Below are positions 9,348 to 17,689 of a stretch of 48,395 nucleotides of DNA, in pieces. The translations under genes and the position numbers were made by a program. Source of the DNA: UBA7803 sp041686955 (lineage in GTDB: Bacteria; Pseudomonadota; Gammaproteobacteria; Pseudomonadales; Azotimanducaceae); NCBI GenBank assembly GCA_041686955.1, contig JAWLCV010000029.1, positions 1-48,395 on the forward strand. The letters run 5' to 3'. Position 1 is the stretch's first letter; each line of letters starts with the position of its first letter. Under the pieces are notes generated by a model. The model was not told the origin of the DNA and made no database searches. It saw only the letters and a list, made by a program, of their open reading frames with translations.

Positions 9348-10763
9348 GTGGCAGGACGAACTCTCTACGACAAGGTGTGGGACGACCACGTGGTGGGCCA
9401 GCGCGCCGACGGTCAGACCATGCTCTACATCGACCAGCAACTCCTCCACGAAGTGACGTCGCCCCAGGCGTTCGAGGGGCTGGATCTGGCCGGCCGCCGT
9501 CCCTGGCGGGTGGACGCCAACCTGGCCACGCCGGACCACAACGTCCCCACCGACCGCAGGGAGTTGGGACTCGCGAGCATCGAGGACCCGGTGGCCCTGG
9601 AGCAGGTGGTCACCCTGGACCGGAACTGCAAGCGCTACGGCATCACCGAGTTCGACATCCTCGATCCACGCCAGGGGATCGTCCACGTGATGGGTCCGGA
9701 GCAGGGGGCTACCCTGCCGGGCATGACCATCGTCTGCGGCGATTCCCACACCTCCACCCACGGAGCCTTCGGCGCACTGGCCCAAGGGATCGGTACCTCG
9801 GACGTAGAGCACGTCCTGGCCACCCAGTGCCTGGTGCAGAGCAAGGCGCGCAATTACCGGGTTCGGGTGGATGGAACCCTGATGCCGGGGGTGGGCGCCA
9901 AGGATCTGATCCTCGCCATCATCGGCCGCATCGGCACCGCCGGCGCTACCGGGCACACCCTGGAGTTCATGGGGGAAGCCGTGCGTGCGTTGACCATGGA
10001 GGGGCGCATGACCGTGTGCAACATGGCCATCGAGGCGGGAGCCCGGGCGGGCATGGTGGCGGTGGACGACGTCACCCTGGAGTACGTTCACGGCCGCCCG
10101 TTCGCGCCGACAGGGTCCCTCTGGGATCAGGCGGAGGCCTACTGGCGGACCCTGGTGTCCGACCCGGATGCGCGGTTCGACACGTCGCTCGATCTGCACG
10201 CCGACGACATCGCGCCCCAGGTGACCTGGGGCACCTCGCCGGAAATGGTTGCGCCGGTGACCGGCATCACGCCCAACCCCGACGCGCTGGACGACCCCGT
10301 GGCCGCCGAAGGGGTGCGTCGCGCCCTGGCCTACATGGGGCTGGCGCCGGAGCAGCCCATCACCGGGATCCGCCTGGACCGAATCTTCATCGGTTCCTGC
10401 ACCAACTCCCGGATCGAGGATCTGCGCGCCGCCGCGGCGGTGGTGAAAGGGCGCAAAGTGGCCTCCACTGTCAAACAGGCCCTGGTGGTGCCCGGGTCCG
10501 GCCTGGTCAAGGCCCAGGCGGAAGCGGAGGGGTTGGCGCAGATCTTCGTGGAGGCCGGGTTCGAGTGGCGCGCCGCCGGCTGCTCCATGTGCCTGGCCAT
10601 GAATCCGGATCGGCTGCAGCCGGGCGAGCATTGCGCCTCCACGTCGAACCGCAACTTCGAAGGACGGCAGGGGCACGGCGGCCGCACCCATCTGGTGAGT
10701 CCTGCCATGGCGGCCGCGGCGGCCGTCGCGGGGCATTTCGTGGACGTGAGGGAGCAGCTATGA
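9348..10763 (+). CDS. leuC: 3-isopropylmalate dehydratase large subunit
   Basis: LeuC with LeuD isomerises 2-isopropylmalate to 3-isopropylmalate in leucine synthesis, using a 4Fe-4S cluster. Start GTG 9348 has GAGGA nine bases upstream and gives 471 residues, the normal size. The three cluster cysteines are visible: Cys351 in GSCTNSRIEDL, and Cys412 and Cys415 in AAGCSMCLAMNPDRL. Other family segments are TPDHNVPT, VCGDSHTSTHGAFGALA and GRTHLVSPAMAAAAA. It is first in leuC-leuD-leuB-asd and overlaps leuD through ATGA. Confidence 0.98.
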   Translation: MAGRTLYDKVWDDHVVGQRADGQTMLYIDQQLLHEVTSPQAFEGLDLAGRRPWRVDANLATPDHNVPTDRRELGLASIEDPVALEQVVTLDRNCKRYGITEFDILDPRQGIVHVMGPEQGATLPGMTIVCGDSHTSTHGAFGALAQGIGTSDVEHVLATQCLVQSKARNYRVRVDGTLMPGVGAKDLILAIIGRIGTAGATGHTLEFMGEAVRALTMEGRMTVCNMAIEAGARAGMVAVDDVTLEYVHGRPFAPTGSLWDQAEAYWRTLVSDPDARFDTSLDLHADDIAPQVTWGTSPEMVAPVTGITPNPDALDDPVAAEGVRRALAYMGLAPEQPITGIRLDRIFIGSCTNSRIEDLRAAAAVVKGRKVASTVKQALVVPGSGLVKAQAEAEGLAQIFVEAGFEWRAAGCSMCLAMNPDRLQPGEHCASTSNRNFEGRQGHGGRTHLVSPAMAAAAAVAGHFVDVREQL

Positions 10764-11398
10764 AGCCGTTCACCGTGGTGACGGGCACCGTGGCGCCGCT
10801 GCGCCGGGCCAACGTGGACACCGATCAGATCATTCCGAAGCAGTTCCTGAAATCCATTCACCGCACGGGTTTCGGCGATCACCTGTTCGACGCCTGGCGG
10901 TTCGAGGACGAGGGCCAGATCGGCGTCACGCCGAACGAGCGGCGGCTGAACAAGACGTTCGTGCTCAATCAGCCCCGGTACCAGGGCGCGGCCATTCTCC
11001 TCGCCGGCCGGAACTTCGGCTGTGGGTCCAGCCGGGAGCACGCGGTATGGGCTTTGCTGGAGTACGGCTTTCGTTGCGTCATCGCCCCGAGCTTTGCCGA
11101 CATCTTCTTCAGTAACTGTTTCAAGAATGGTCTATTACCTGTTGTTTTGGAAGAAGAATCAGTCGAGGAGTTGTTCCGGCTGGCGGAGTCCGGGCCCGGG
11201 CTCACCGTCACGGTGGACCTGCCGGCGCAGCGTGTCTCGCTGCCGGACGGCACCGCCTACGTCTTCGACATCGACCCCAACCGCAAGCGCATGCTGGTGG
11301 AGGGCCTGGACGACATCGGCTTGACCCTGGCGGAAGCGGACAGCATCCGTCGGTTCGAGGCGGAGCACAGGGCACGGAGGCCGTGGCTGTTTCGATAG
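10760..11398 (+). CDS. leuD: 3-isopropylmalate dehydratase small subunit
   Basis: The 212-residue small subunit supplies the swivelling domain that completes the LeuC active site. Recognisable segments are NVDTDQIIPKQFLKSI near the N terminus, ILLAGRNFGCGSSREHAVWA, and VIAPSFADIFFSNCFKNGLL. Its ATG overlaps the leuC stop. The stretch encoding SNCFKNGLLPVVLEEESV is unusually AT-rich (21 G+C in 60 bases, 11101-11160) with codons such as TTA, CTA, AGT and CCT that are rare in the neighbouring genes. leuB starts 29 bp downstream. Confidence 0.97.
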   Translation: MKPFTVVTGTVAPLRRANVDTDQIIPKQFLKSIHRTGFGDHLFDAWRFEDEGQIGVTPNERRLNKTFVLNQPRYQGAAILLAGRNFGCGSSREHAVWALLEYGFRCVIAPSFADIFFSNCFKNGLLPVVLEEESVEELFRLAESGPGLTVTVDLPAQRVSLPDGTAYVFDIDPNRKRMLVEGLDDIGLTLAEADSIRRFEAEHRARRPWLFR

Positions 11399-11427
11399 CT
11401 GATGGCTTCATCGGATAGGCGTCTCAA

Positions 11428-12528
11428 ATGTCTGAAAAACAAGAAATTCTCGTTCTTCCTGGCGACGGCATCGGCACCGAAGTCGTGGCCGTGGCCCGAG
11501 CCGTGATGGAGGCGGCGGCGCGGCGCTTCGACGTACCCCTGCGCTTCACCGAGGGATTAGTGGGCGGCTGCGCCATCGACGAGACCGGGAGCCCGCTGCC
11601 GACCGAGACCCTGGAGCGGGCGCGCGCGGCCCGGGCGGTGCTGCTCGGCGCCGTAGGCGGGCCGAAGTGGGACGAGCTGCCGACCCTCGAGCGCCCGGAG
11701 CGGGGCCTGCTGGGATTGCGCTCGGAGCTCGGCCTGTTCGCGAACCTGCGCCCGGCGCTGCTGTTCGCGCCGCTGGCCGCGGCGTCGTCGCTCAAGCCGG
11801 AGCTGGTCGCGGGGCTCGACATCCTCATCGTTCGGGAGCTCACCGGAGGCATCTACTTCGGAGAGCCCCGGGGAATCGAGACCGTGGACAACGAGCGTCG
11901 CGGCATCAACACCTACGTCTACAGCGAGCACGAGATCGAGCGTATCGCCCGGGTGGCCTTCGAGCTGGCCGCCAAGCGCAACGGCCAGCTCTGCTCCGTG
12001 GACAAAGCCAACGTCCTGGAGGTGACCCAGCTCTGGCGGGAGGTGGTCACGGCGGTGGGGCGCGACTACCCCGAGGTGTCGTTGTCCCACATGTACGTGG
12101 ATAACGCGGGCATGCAACTGGTGCGCGCTCCCAAACAGTTCGACGTGATGGTCACCGGCAACATGTTCGGGGACATTCTCTCCGACGTGGCGGCCATGCT
12201 GACGGGTTCGCTGGGCATGCTGCCGTCGGCCTCCCTGGCGGCGGACGGCAAGGGCATGTACGAACCGGTGCACGGCAGCGCACCGGACATCGCCGGCCAG
12301 GACAAGGCCAATCCGCTGGCCACCATACTTTCGGTGGCCATGATGTTCCGCTACAGCCTGGACGCGCCCGCGGCGGCGGACGCGGTGGAAGCGGCGGTGA
12401 ACGGCGTGCTCGACGCCGGGTACCGTACGGCCGACATCCTCGGCGCCGCGCCGGCGGCCGAGCTGTGCCAGGTGGGGACCCGGGAGATGGGCGACAAGGT
12501 TCTCGAAGCATTGGAGGCTCGCACATGA
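11428..12528 (+). CDS. leuB: 3-isopropylmalate dehydrogenase
   Basis: LeuB oxidatively decarboxylates 3-isopropylmalate with NAD in leucine synthesis. The 366 residues match the family. ILVLPGDGIGTEVVAVA opens the protein; LRSELGLFANLRPALL is the substrate-binding arginine region; VRELTGGIYFGEPRG and CSVDKANVLEVTQLW carry catalytic Tyr and Lys; MYVDNAGMQLVR and GNMFGDILSDVAAML carry the metal-binding aspartates; and EPVHGSAPDIAGQDKANPLA is the NAD loop. GGATAGG sits about seven bases before the ATG. The stop overlaps the asd start. Confidence 0.98.
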   Translation: MSEKQEILVLPGDGIGTEVVAVARAVMEAAARRFDVPLRFTEGLVGGCAIDETGSPLPTETLERARAARAVLLGAVGGPKWDELPTLERPERGLLGLRSELGLFANLRPALLFAPLAAASSLKPELVAGLDILIVRELTGGIYFGEPRGIETVDNERRGINTYVYSEHEIERIARVAFELAAKRNGQLCSVDKANVLEVTQLWREVVTAVGRDYPEVSLSHMYVDNAGMQLVRAPKQFDVMVTGNMFGDILSDVAAMLTGSLGMLPSASLAADGKGMYEPVHGSAPDIAGQDKANPLATILSVAMMFRYSLDAPAAADAVEAAVNGVLDAGYRTADILGAAPAAELCQVGTREMGDKVLEALEART

Positions 12529-13544
12529 AGGACGTGAACGTTGCCATTGCGGGCGCCACCGGCGCCGTGGGTGAGGCCCTGATCGAGATTCTCGAGCAGC
12601 GCGAGTTCCCGGTGGCGAACCTGCACCTGCTCGCCAGCGAACGCTCCGAGGGCAAGCGGGTGCGGTTTCGTGGGAAGACCCTGGTGGTGGAGCGTCTCGA
12701 CCAATTCGACTTCTCGAAGGTCCAGATCGGCCTGTTCTCCGCCGGCGGCTCCATATCCGCCGAGTTCGCGCCGAAAGCGGCGGCCGCGGGCTGCGTGGTA
12801 GTGGACAACACCTCGCACTTCCGCTACGAGCCGGACATCCCCCTCATCGTGCCCGAGGTGAACGCCCACCGCATCGCCGAGTACCGGAACCGCAACATAA
12901 TCGCCAACCCCAATTGCTCCACCATACAGATGGTGGTGGCGCTGAAGCCGCTGCACGACGCCGCCCGCATCACCCGGATCAACGTCGCCACCTATCAGGC
13001 GGTTTCCGGCGCCGGCGCCAGCGCCGTGCGGGATCTGGCGGGCCAGACCGCGGACCTGCTGAACGCCAAGGAGATCAAGCTCGGCAAGATGCCGAAGCAG
13101 ATCGCCTTCAACGCCATCCCGCACATCGACGTGTTCCAGGACAACGGCTACACCAAGGAAGAAATGAAGATGGTGTGGGAGACCCGCAAGATCCTGGAGG
13201 ACGAGCAGATTCAGGTGAATCCCACCTGCGTGCGCGTCCCGGTCTTCTACGGGCATTCGGAAGCCGTTCACATCGAAACCGAGAAGAAGCTCACGGCGGC
13301 CGAGGCGCGGGATCTGCTGCGTGAGGCCCCGGGCGTCGAGGTGCTCGACGATCCGGCCCACAACGGCTATCCCACGGCGGTGACGAACGGCTCGGGGACC
13401 GATCCGGTGTTCGTCGGCCGGATTCGGGAGGACATCTCGCACCCCCGCGGCCTGGATCTGTGGGTGGTGGCGGACAACGTGCGCAAGGGAGCCGCGCTGA
13501 ACAGCGTGCAAATCGCCGAACTTTTGCTAAAAAGCCTCTTATGA
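12525..13544 (+). CDS. asd: Aspartate-semialdehyde dehydrogenase
   Basis: Asd reduces aspartyl phosphate to aspartate semialdehyde, the branch point to lysine/diaminopimelate, threonine and methionine. The 339 residues fit the shorter class. The NADP fold starts VAIAGATGAVGEALIEIL. The catalytic cysteine is Cys131 in NPNCSTIQM. YQAVSGAGASA, VPVFYGHSEAVHIE and VADNVRKGAALNSVQIAE are further family segments. It closes the leu cluster by an ATGA overlap with leuB and is followed by a 206-bp intergenic region before fimV, as in many gammaproteobacteria. Confidence 0.97.
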   Translation: MKDVNVAIAGATGAVGEALIEILEQREFPVANLHLLASERSEGKRVRFRGKTLVVERLDQFDFSKVQIGLFSAGGSISAEFAPKAAAAGCVVVDNTSHFRYEPDIPLIVPEVNAHRIAEYRNRNIIANPNCSTIQMVVALKPLHDAARITRINVATYQAVSGAGASAVRDLAGQTADLLNAKEIKLGKMPKQIAFNAIPHIDVFQDNGYTKEEMKMVWETRKILEDEQIQVNPTCVRVPVFYGHSEAVHIETEKKLTAAEARDLLREAPGVEVLDDPAHNGYPTAVTNGSGTDPVFVGRIREDISHPRGLDLWVVADNVRKGAALNSVQIAELLLKSLL

Positions 13545-13579
13545 TGTAAAAGCCTACCGCGGTGCGATCGGTGAATCAG

Positions 13580-13627
13580 CGGCGGAAACGACTGCTGCAA
13601 TTTGATAATTGGGGCAATATTCCGCCG
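13580..13627. promoter_or_regulatory. AT-rich inverted repeat upstream of fimV
   Basis: An 8-bp inverted repeat, CGGCGGAA (13580-13587) to TTCCGCCG (13620-13627), encloses a 32-base AT-rich loop with a small inner dyad AATT-TGAT-AATT. It lies between asd and fimV. GATAAT at 13604-13609 could serve as a -10 but has no clear -35. I call it only a candidate regulatory region; the remaining intergenic bases show nothing further. Confidence 0.3.
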
Positions 13628-13750
13628 CCGCTTCTGGGGTAAGGTCCGCTCGGGCACACGGATTAGGACTGGCCACGCACAGGATGGCAGTTGAACAACG
13701 GATCGGCCGGCTACGGCCCCGGCGGATCCCATCGATCAAGAGGCTCCCTT

Positions 13751-16216
13751 ATGCTTGAGTACCTGCTCAGTCGTCTGCGTCTGCGCCAGGGCCGCACGCG
13801 CAGTCCCGGGCGCGCCGCGGCGTGCGCCAGAACGCTGGCCGCCGCCGCGCTGCTCGTCGGCGCGCCTGCCGGCTGGCCCCTGGGTCTCGGCGACATCGAA
13901 CTGGATTCGTCGCTGAACGAGAAGCTCGAAGCCGAGATCGAACTGCTCGACCCGGCGGGACTGCAACCGACGGAAGTTCTGGTGTCGCTTGCATCGGCCG
14001 AGGACTTCGAGCGGGTGGGCGTCGAGCGCTTCTTCTTCCTCACGGACCTGCGGTTCGAGGTCACCTACGACTCCGATGGCGTCGGCAACATCAAGGTGAC
14101 CAGCACCCAACCCGTCACCGAACCGTATCTGAACTTTCTGGTGGAGGTGCTCTGGCCCAACGGGCGGCTGCTGAAGGAGTACACCCTGCTGCTCGATCCC
14201 CCCACTTTCAGCCCGGCGCCGGCTCCCACGGTCTCGGCGCCGGCCCGGTCTTCGGCCAGCGAGTCCGGAGTTGGTCGGGTGGAGCGCCAGGCCACGGTGT
14301 CCCGCGGCACCCAGGTGCAGATGCCATCGGGGCCCGGCAGCACCGAGCCATCGCCCCTCGACGAGGGCATCGTCGACGGCGAGTACCGGATGACCGACCG
14401 CAGCGACACGCTCTGGAGCATCGCTTCCCGTACCCGGCCGTCCAACCGGGTGAGCGTGCAGCAGAACATGCTGGCCATTCAGCGCCTCAACCCGCAGGCC
14501 TTCCTCCACGGGAACATCAATCTGCTCAAGGCGGGCTACAGCCTGCGGCTGCCGAGCGAAGCCCAGGCGCAGGAGATCTCGGCAGCGGAGGCGAACCAGC
14601 AGGTGGCCCTGCAGACCGAGGATTGGCGCGCCCTGCAGCGCGGCGAGCAGCCGCGGCGTCAGGCGGAGCGGCGGGTGGCGACGAACGAGCAGCCGGAGCC
14701 GACCCTGCAGAGCCCCGTGGACGCCACCCCCGCCGGGGAGCCCCGTGTGATCCCTGCGGCGGCCCAGGGGGGCGAGCTGAAGATCGTGGCCGCGGTGGGC
14801 GACGGCGTAGCCGGGGGCACCGAGGCTGGCGCCGACCTGGATGCAGCACTGGAAGAACGCGACCGGCTGGGTCGGGAGGTCGAAGCGCTCACCGAAGCGC
14901 TCGATCGCGAAAAGGAGCTCGCGACCAACCAGATTTCGGTGAAGGACCGCCAGCTCGAGGTCAAGGATCAGCAGCTCGCGGAGCTCCAGGTGGAGGTTCA
15001 GCGGCTGCGCGAGGAGATGGAGCGGGCTCAGGCCGCAGCGGCCGCCCAGAGTCAAAACCAGAACGCGTCCAGCGAGGCTCGCGCATGGTGGCAGTCGCCC
15101 TATGTGCTGATGGTGGCCCTGGGCATTGTGGTTTTGCTTCTGGTGTACGCCCTGATCGCGGCGCGCCGGCGCCGGGCCCAGGAAGAGGACGAGTTCTTCG
15201 AGACTGTGGCTGAACCCGAGTCTGTGCCGGCGGCGGCCGCAACAGCAGGGGCTGCCGCGGCGTCCGCGATCCCGGACCTGGATGCCGAGGTGGACGACGA
15301 GTCTGACGGCGAGCCTTTCGGCGAGCCGCACGCTGAAACGGAAGCCTCGAGTCTGGACGACGATGCCGGGGAGCTGGATTCCGAGACCGGCGACGTCATC
15401 GGTGAGGCCGACATATACATCGCCTACGGCCGCTATCCCCAGGCCATCAGTCTGCTGCTCGGCGTCCTCGACGAGGACCCGGGCCGGAACGACGTGCGCC
15501 TCAAGCTGCTCGAGTTGTACGCCGAGACCCGGGACCGGACCGCTTTCGACGCCCATCTGGCGGAGTTGGTGGAGCGGTGCGACGACGAGGAGGCGCTCCT
15601 GACTGCCAGGGAGCTGGCGCAGCAGTTCGGTGACGGCGCGGATGACGCGGATGGCGCGGTGCCGGAGCCGGCGGCGCCGAGCTTCGATGAGCCACTGGCC
15701 GCGGATGCCGGGGATTCCCGGGAAGCGCCCGGCGAGCTCGCGCTGGAAGACATGCCGGCCGGGGGGGAGCGCACGGAAGCCGCGGTGCTCACGGGTCTCG
15801 CCAACGGCGCGGACGATTTCGAACTGGAGCTGGACGAGATCGCCGGAGAAGTCACAGAGTCCCGCTCGGACGAGGCACTCGGCGGTGATCTCGGTTTCGA
15901 CTTCGACCCCGACGCCGACTCTTCCAGGGTGGAGCCGGACGAAGCGCCCGAGGAGGCGCCGACCGTGGCCCTCGCCAGCGAGGAGATCGACCTGGATCTC
16001 GACCTGGATCTCGACCTGGACGAGGCGGAGCCTCTGGCCGATGAGGCCTTCGACTTCGACGACGAGGGCGACACCGCCAGCACCAAGCTCGACCTCGCCC
16101 GTGCCTACATCGACATGGGCGATCAGGACGGCGCCCGCGACATCCTGAACGAGGTGCTGACCGAGGGTAACTCGGAACAGCAGCAGCGGGCCCAGGCCAT
16201 GCTCGAGGAGATTTGA
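13751..16216 (+). CDS. fimV: FimV-type polar peptidoglycan-binding protein
   Basis: FimV is an inner-membrane protein that organises the cell pole, type IV pili and twitching in Pseudomonas. The 821-residue protein (ATG 13751, AAGAGG seven bases upstream) has a long arginine-rich signal region (1-43), then the FimV N-terminal domain LGDIELDSSLNEKLEAEIEL. A LysM module (about 211-268) contains SDTLWSIASRTRP. A coiled coil (about 362-432) precedes a transmembrane helix (about 449-470). A long acidic cytoplasmic region with TPR-like helices (about 553-610) ends in the conserved C-terminal domain LARAYIDMGDQDGARDILNE. An Asp-Leu repeat near residue 748 is encoded by tandem 12-mers. An in-frame TTG at 13691 is less likely. 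Confidence 0.95.
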   Translation: MLEYLLSRLRLRQGRTRSPGRAAACARTLAAAALLVGAPAGWPLGLGDIELDSSLNEKLEAEIELLDPAGLQPTEVLVSLASAEDFERVGVERFFFLTDLRFEVTYDSDGVGNIKVTSTQPVTEPYLNFLVEVLWPNGRLLKEYTLLLDPPTFSPAPAPTVSAPARSSASESGVGRVERQATVSRGTQVQMPSGPGSTEPSPLDEGIVDGEYRMTDRSDTLWSIASRTRPSNRVSVQQNMLAIQRLNPQAFLHGNINLLKAGYSLRLPSEAQAQEISAAEANQQVALQTEDWRALQRGEQPRRQAERRVATNEQPEPTLQSPVDATPAGEPRVIPAAAQGGELKIVAAVGDGVAGGTEAGADLDAALEERDRLGREVEALTEALDREKELATNQISVKDRQLEVKDQQLAELQVEVQRLREEMERAQAAAAAQSQNQNASSEARAWWQSPYVLMVALGIVVLLLVYALIAARRRRAQEEDEFFETVAEPESVPAAAATAGAAAASAIPDLDAEVDDESDGEPFGEPHAETEASSLDDDAGELDSETGDVIGEADIYIAYGRYPQAISLLLGVLDEDPGRNDVRLKLLELYAETRDRTAFDAHLAELVERCDDEEALLTARELAQQFGDGADDADGAVPEPAAPSFDEPLAADAGDSREAPGELALEDMPAGGERTEAAVLTGLANGADDFELELDEIAGEVTESRSDEALGGDLGFDFDPDADSSRVEPDEAPEEAPTVALASEEIDLDLDLDLDLDEAEPLADEAFDFDDEGDTASTKLDLARAYIDMGDQDGARDILNEVLTEGNSEQQQRAQAMLEEI
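15989..16024 (+). repeat. 12-bp tandem repeat encoding an Asp-Leu tract in FimV
   Basis: Two exact GACCTGGATCTC units and a partial third encode alternating Asp and Leu in the acidic linker. The unit is four codons, so changes in copy number keep the frame. Confidence 0.85.
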
Positions 16217-16227
16217 ATCCCGCGCCG

Positions 16228-17025
16228 ATGAGACTCGCACTCGGGGTCGAATACGACGGCAGCGATTTCCACGGCTTTCAGCTCCAGGCCAACGCCCCCT
16301 CGGTGCAGGGGGCGCTGGAGTCGGCGTTGTCACGGATCGCGGCGCAGCCGGTCCGGGTGGCGGCCGCCGGGCGCACCGATGCCGGCGTCCATGCCACCGG
16401 CCAGGTGGTGGGCTTCGCCCCGCCCGTGTCCCGGCCGCTCTCCGCCTGGATCAAGGGAACCAACGCACTGACTCCGCCCGGAGTGAAGGTGCTGTGGGCG
16501 CGTGAGGTGGCCCCGAGCTTCCACGCCCGCTATTCCGCCGTCGCCCGCCGCTACCAGTACCTGTTCTACGAGGATGCGTCGCCTTCGCCGCTGATGCGGG
16601 GGAAGGCGGTGCCTGTTCGACGGCTGGACGACGAAGCCATGCATCGGGCTGCCCAGGCGTTGCTGGGGGAGCACGACTTCACCACCTTCCGGGCGGCGGG
16701 ATGCCAATCCGTGTCCGCGCACCGCTGCGTGCACCGCATCAGCGTGCTGCGGGCCGAGTCGCTGGTGGTGCTGGATCTGACGGCCAACGCCTTTCTTCTA
16801 CACATGGTGCGCAACATTGCCGGTGCCCTGGTGCAGGTGGGCGAGGGCCGGGCCCGGGAAGGGTGGATCGCCGAGATCCTCGAGCAGCGTGACCGATCCC
16901 TCGCCGGTCGCACCGCACCGGCCGAGGGACTGTACCTGGTGGATGTCAGCTATCCGGGCTACGATCTGCCACCGGGCCGGCCGCCGGCGCTGCTGCGGGG
17001 CCTCGGCGGTTTGGACCGCTTCTAG
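16228..17025 (+). CDS. truA: tRNA pseudouridine(38-40) synthase
   Basis: TruA makes pseudouridine at positions 38-40 of the tRNA anticodon arm. From ATG 16228 it has 265 residues. LGVEYDGSDFHGFQLQ opens the fold, and the catalytic aspartate is Asp51 in GRTDAGVHATGQVVGF. VARRYQYLFYE and FLLHMVRNIAGALVQVG are further conserved segments. A TTG at 16213, overlapping the fimV stop, is an alternative start. The GAGGAG at 16205-16210 is too close to that TTG and rather far from the ATG, so the start is not settled. fimV-truA-trpF is the usual gammaproteobacterial order. Confidence 0.96.
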   Translation: MRLALGVEYDGSDFHGFQLQANAPSVQGALESALSRIAAQPVRVAAAGRTDAGVHATGQVVGFAPPVSRPLSAWIKGTNALTPPGVKVLWAREVAPSFHARYSAVARRYQYLFYEDASPSPLMRGKAVPVRRLDDEAMHRAAQALLGEHDFTTFRAAGCQSVSAHRCVHRISVLRAESLVVLDLTANAFLLHMVRNIAGALVQVGEGRAREGWIAEILEQRDRSLAGRTAPAEGLYLVDVSYPGYDLPPGRPPALLRGLGGLDRF

Positions 17026-17065
17026 CGGCTCCGGTAAACTACGCGGTTTCGCGGCCTTCGATACC

Positions 17066-17689
17066 ATGACCACCCGAATAAAGATCTGCGGCATCACCCG
17101 CGCGGAGGATGCGGAGGCGGTGGTGCGCGCCGGCGCGGACGCCCTGGGGCTGAACTTCGTCCCGGGCACGCCGCGCTACGTCGCGGCGCAGAAAGCGGGG
17201 GAGATCGCCGGCAGCGTGGGTGGCGCCGTGGTCCGGGTGGGCCTGTTCGTCGACCCCGGGCGCGACGCGGTCCGGCGGGTGCTCGATTCGGTGGAGTTGG
17301 ACGTGCTGCAGTTCCACGGCGAGGAATCCGGCGATTTCTGCCGCGGCTTCGGAGTACCGTTCGTCAAGGCCGTGAGGGTGCGGGGACCGGTGCCCATAGC
17401 CGCGCTGGAAAGCGAGTATGCCGACGCGTGCTGCCTGCTCCTGGACACCTACGTCCCCGGGGTGATGGGCGGTAGCGGTGAGGTCTTCGACTGGGATCTG
17501 TGGCCCGAGAGCCGGCTGCCGCTGGTGCTGGCGGGCGGCCTGACCGCGGAGAACGTGGCGGGCGCCGTGCAGCGGCTGCACCCCTGGGGCGTGGACGTGA
17601 GCGGTGGCGTGGAAGGTGCACGCAAGGGCGAGAAGGACGCGGCCAAGATTCGCAAATTCGTGGCAGAGGTGAAGAGTGCAGGGAGCTAA
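17066..17689 (+). CDS. trpF: Phosphoribosylanthranilate isomerase
   Basis: TrpF isomerises N-(5-phosphoribosyl)anthranilate, the third step of tryptophan synthesis. It is 207 residues and a stand-alone enzyme, not fused to TrpC as in enterics. The TIM barrel begins IKICGITRAEDAEA with the catalytic cysteine (Cys8). LGLNFVPGTPRYV, LDVLQFHGEES, LLLDTYVPGVMGGSGEVFDW, PLVLAGGLTAENV and GVDVSGGVEGARKGEKD, which carries the catalytic aspartate, follow in order. The end overlaps the trpB start by 14 bp. Confidence 0.97.
   Translation: MTTRIKICGITRAEDAEAVVRAGADALGLNFVPGTPRYVAAQKAGEIAGSVGGAVVRVGLFVDPGRDAVRRVLDSVELDVLQFHGEESGDFCRGFGVPFVKAVRVRGPVPIAALESEYADACCLLLDTYVPGVMGGSGEVFDWDLWPESRLPLVLAGGLTAENVAGAVQRLHPWGVDVSGGVEGARKGEKDAAKIRKFVAEVKSAGS

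Noticed and set aside
13736..16333. An 865-codon minus-strand frame opposite fimV.
   Set aside because: It is a shadow frame caused by third-position GC bias; no domains, and fimV on the plus strand has every expected module.
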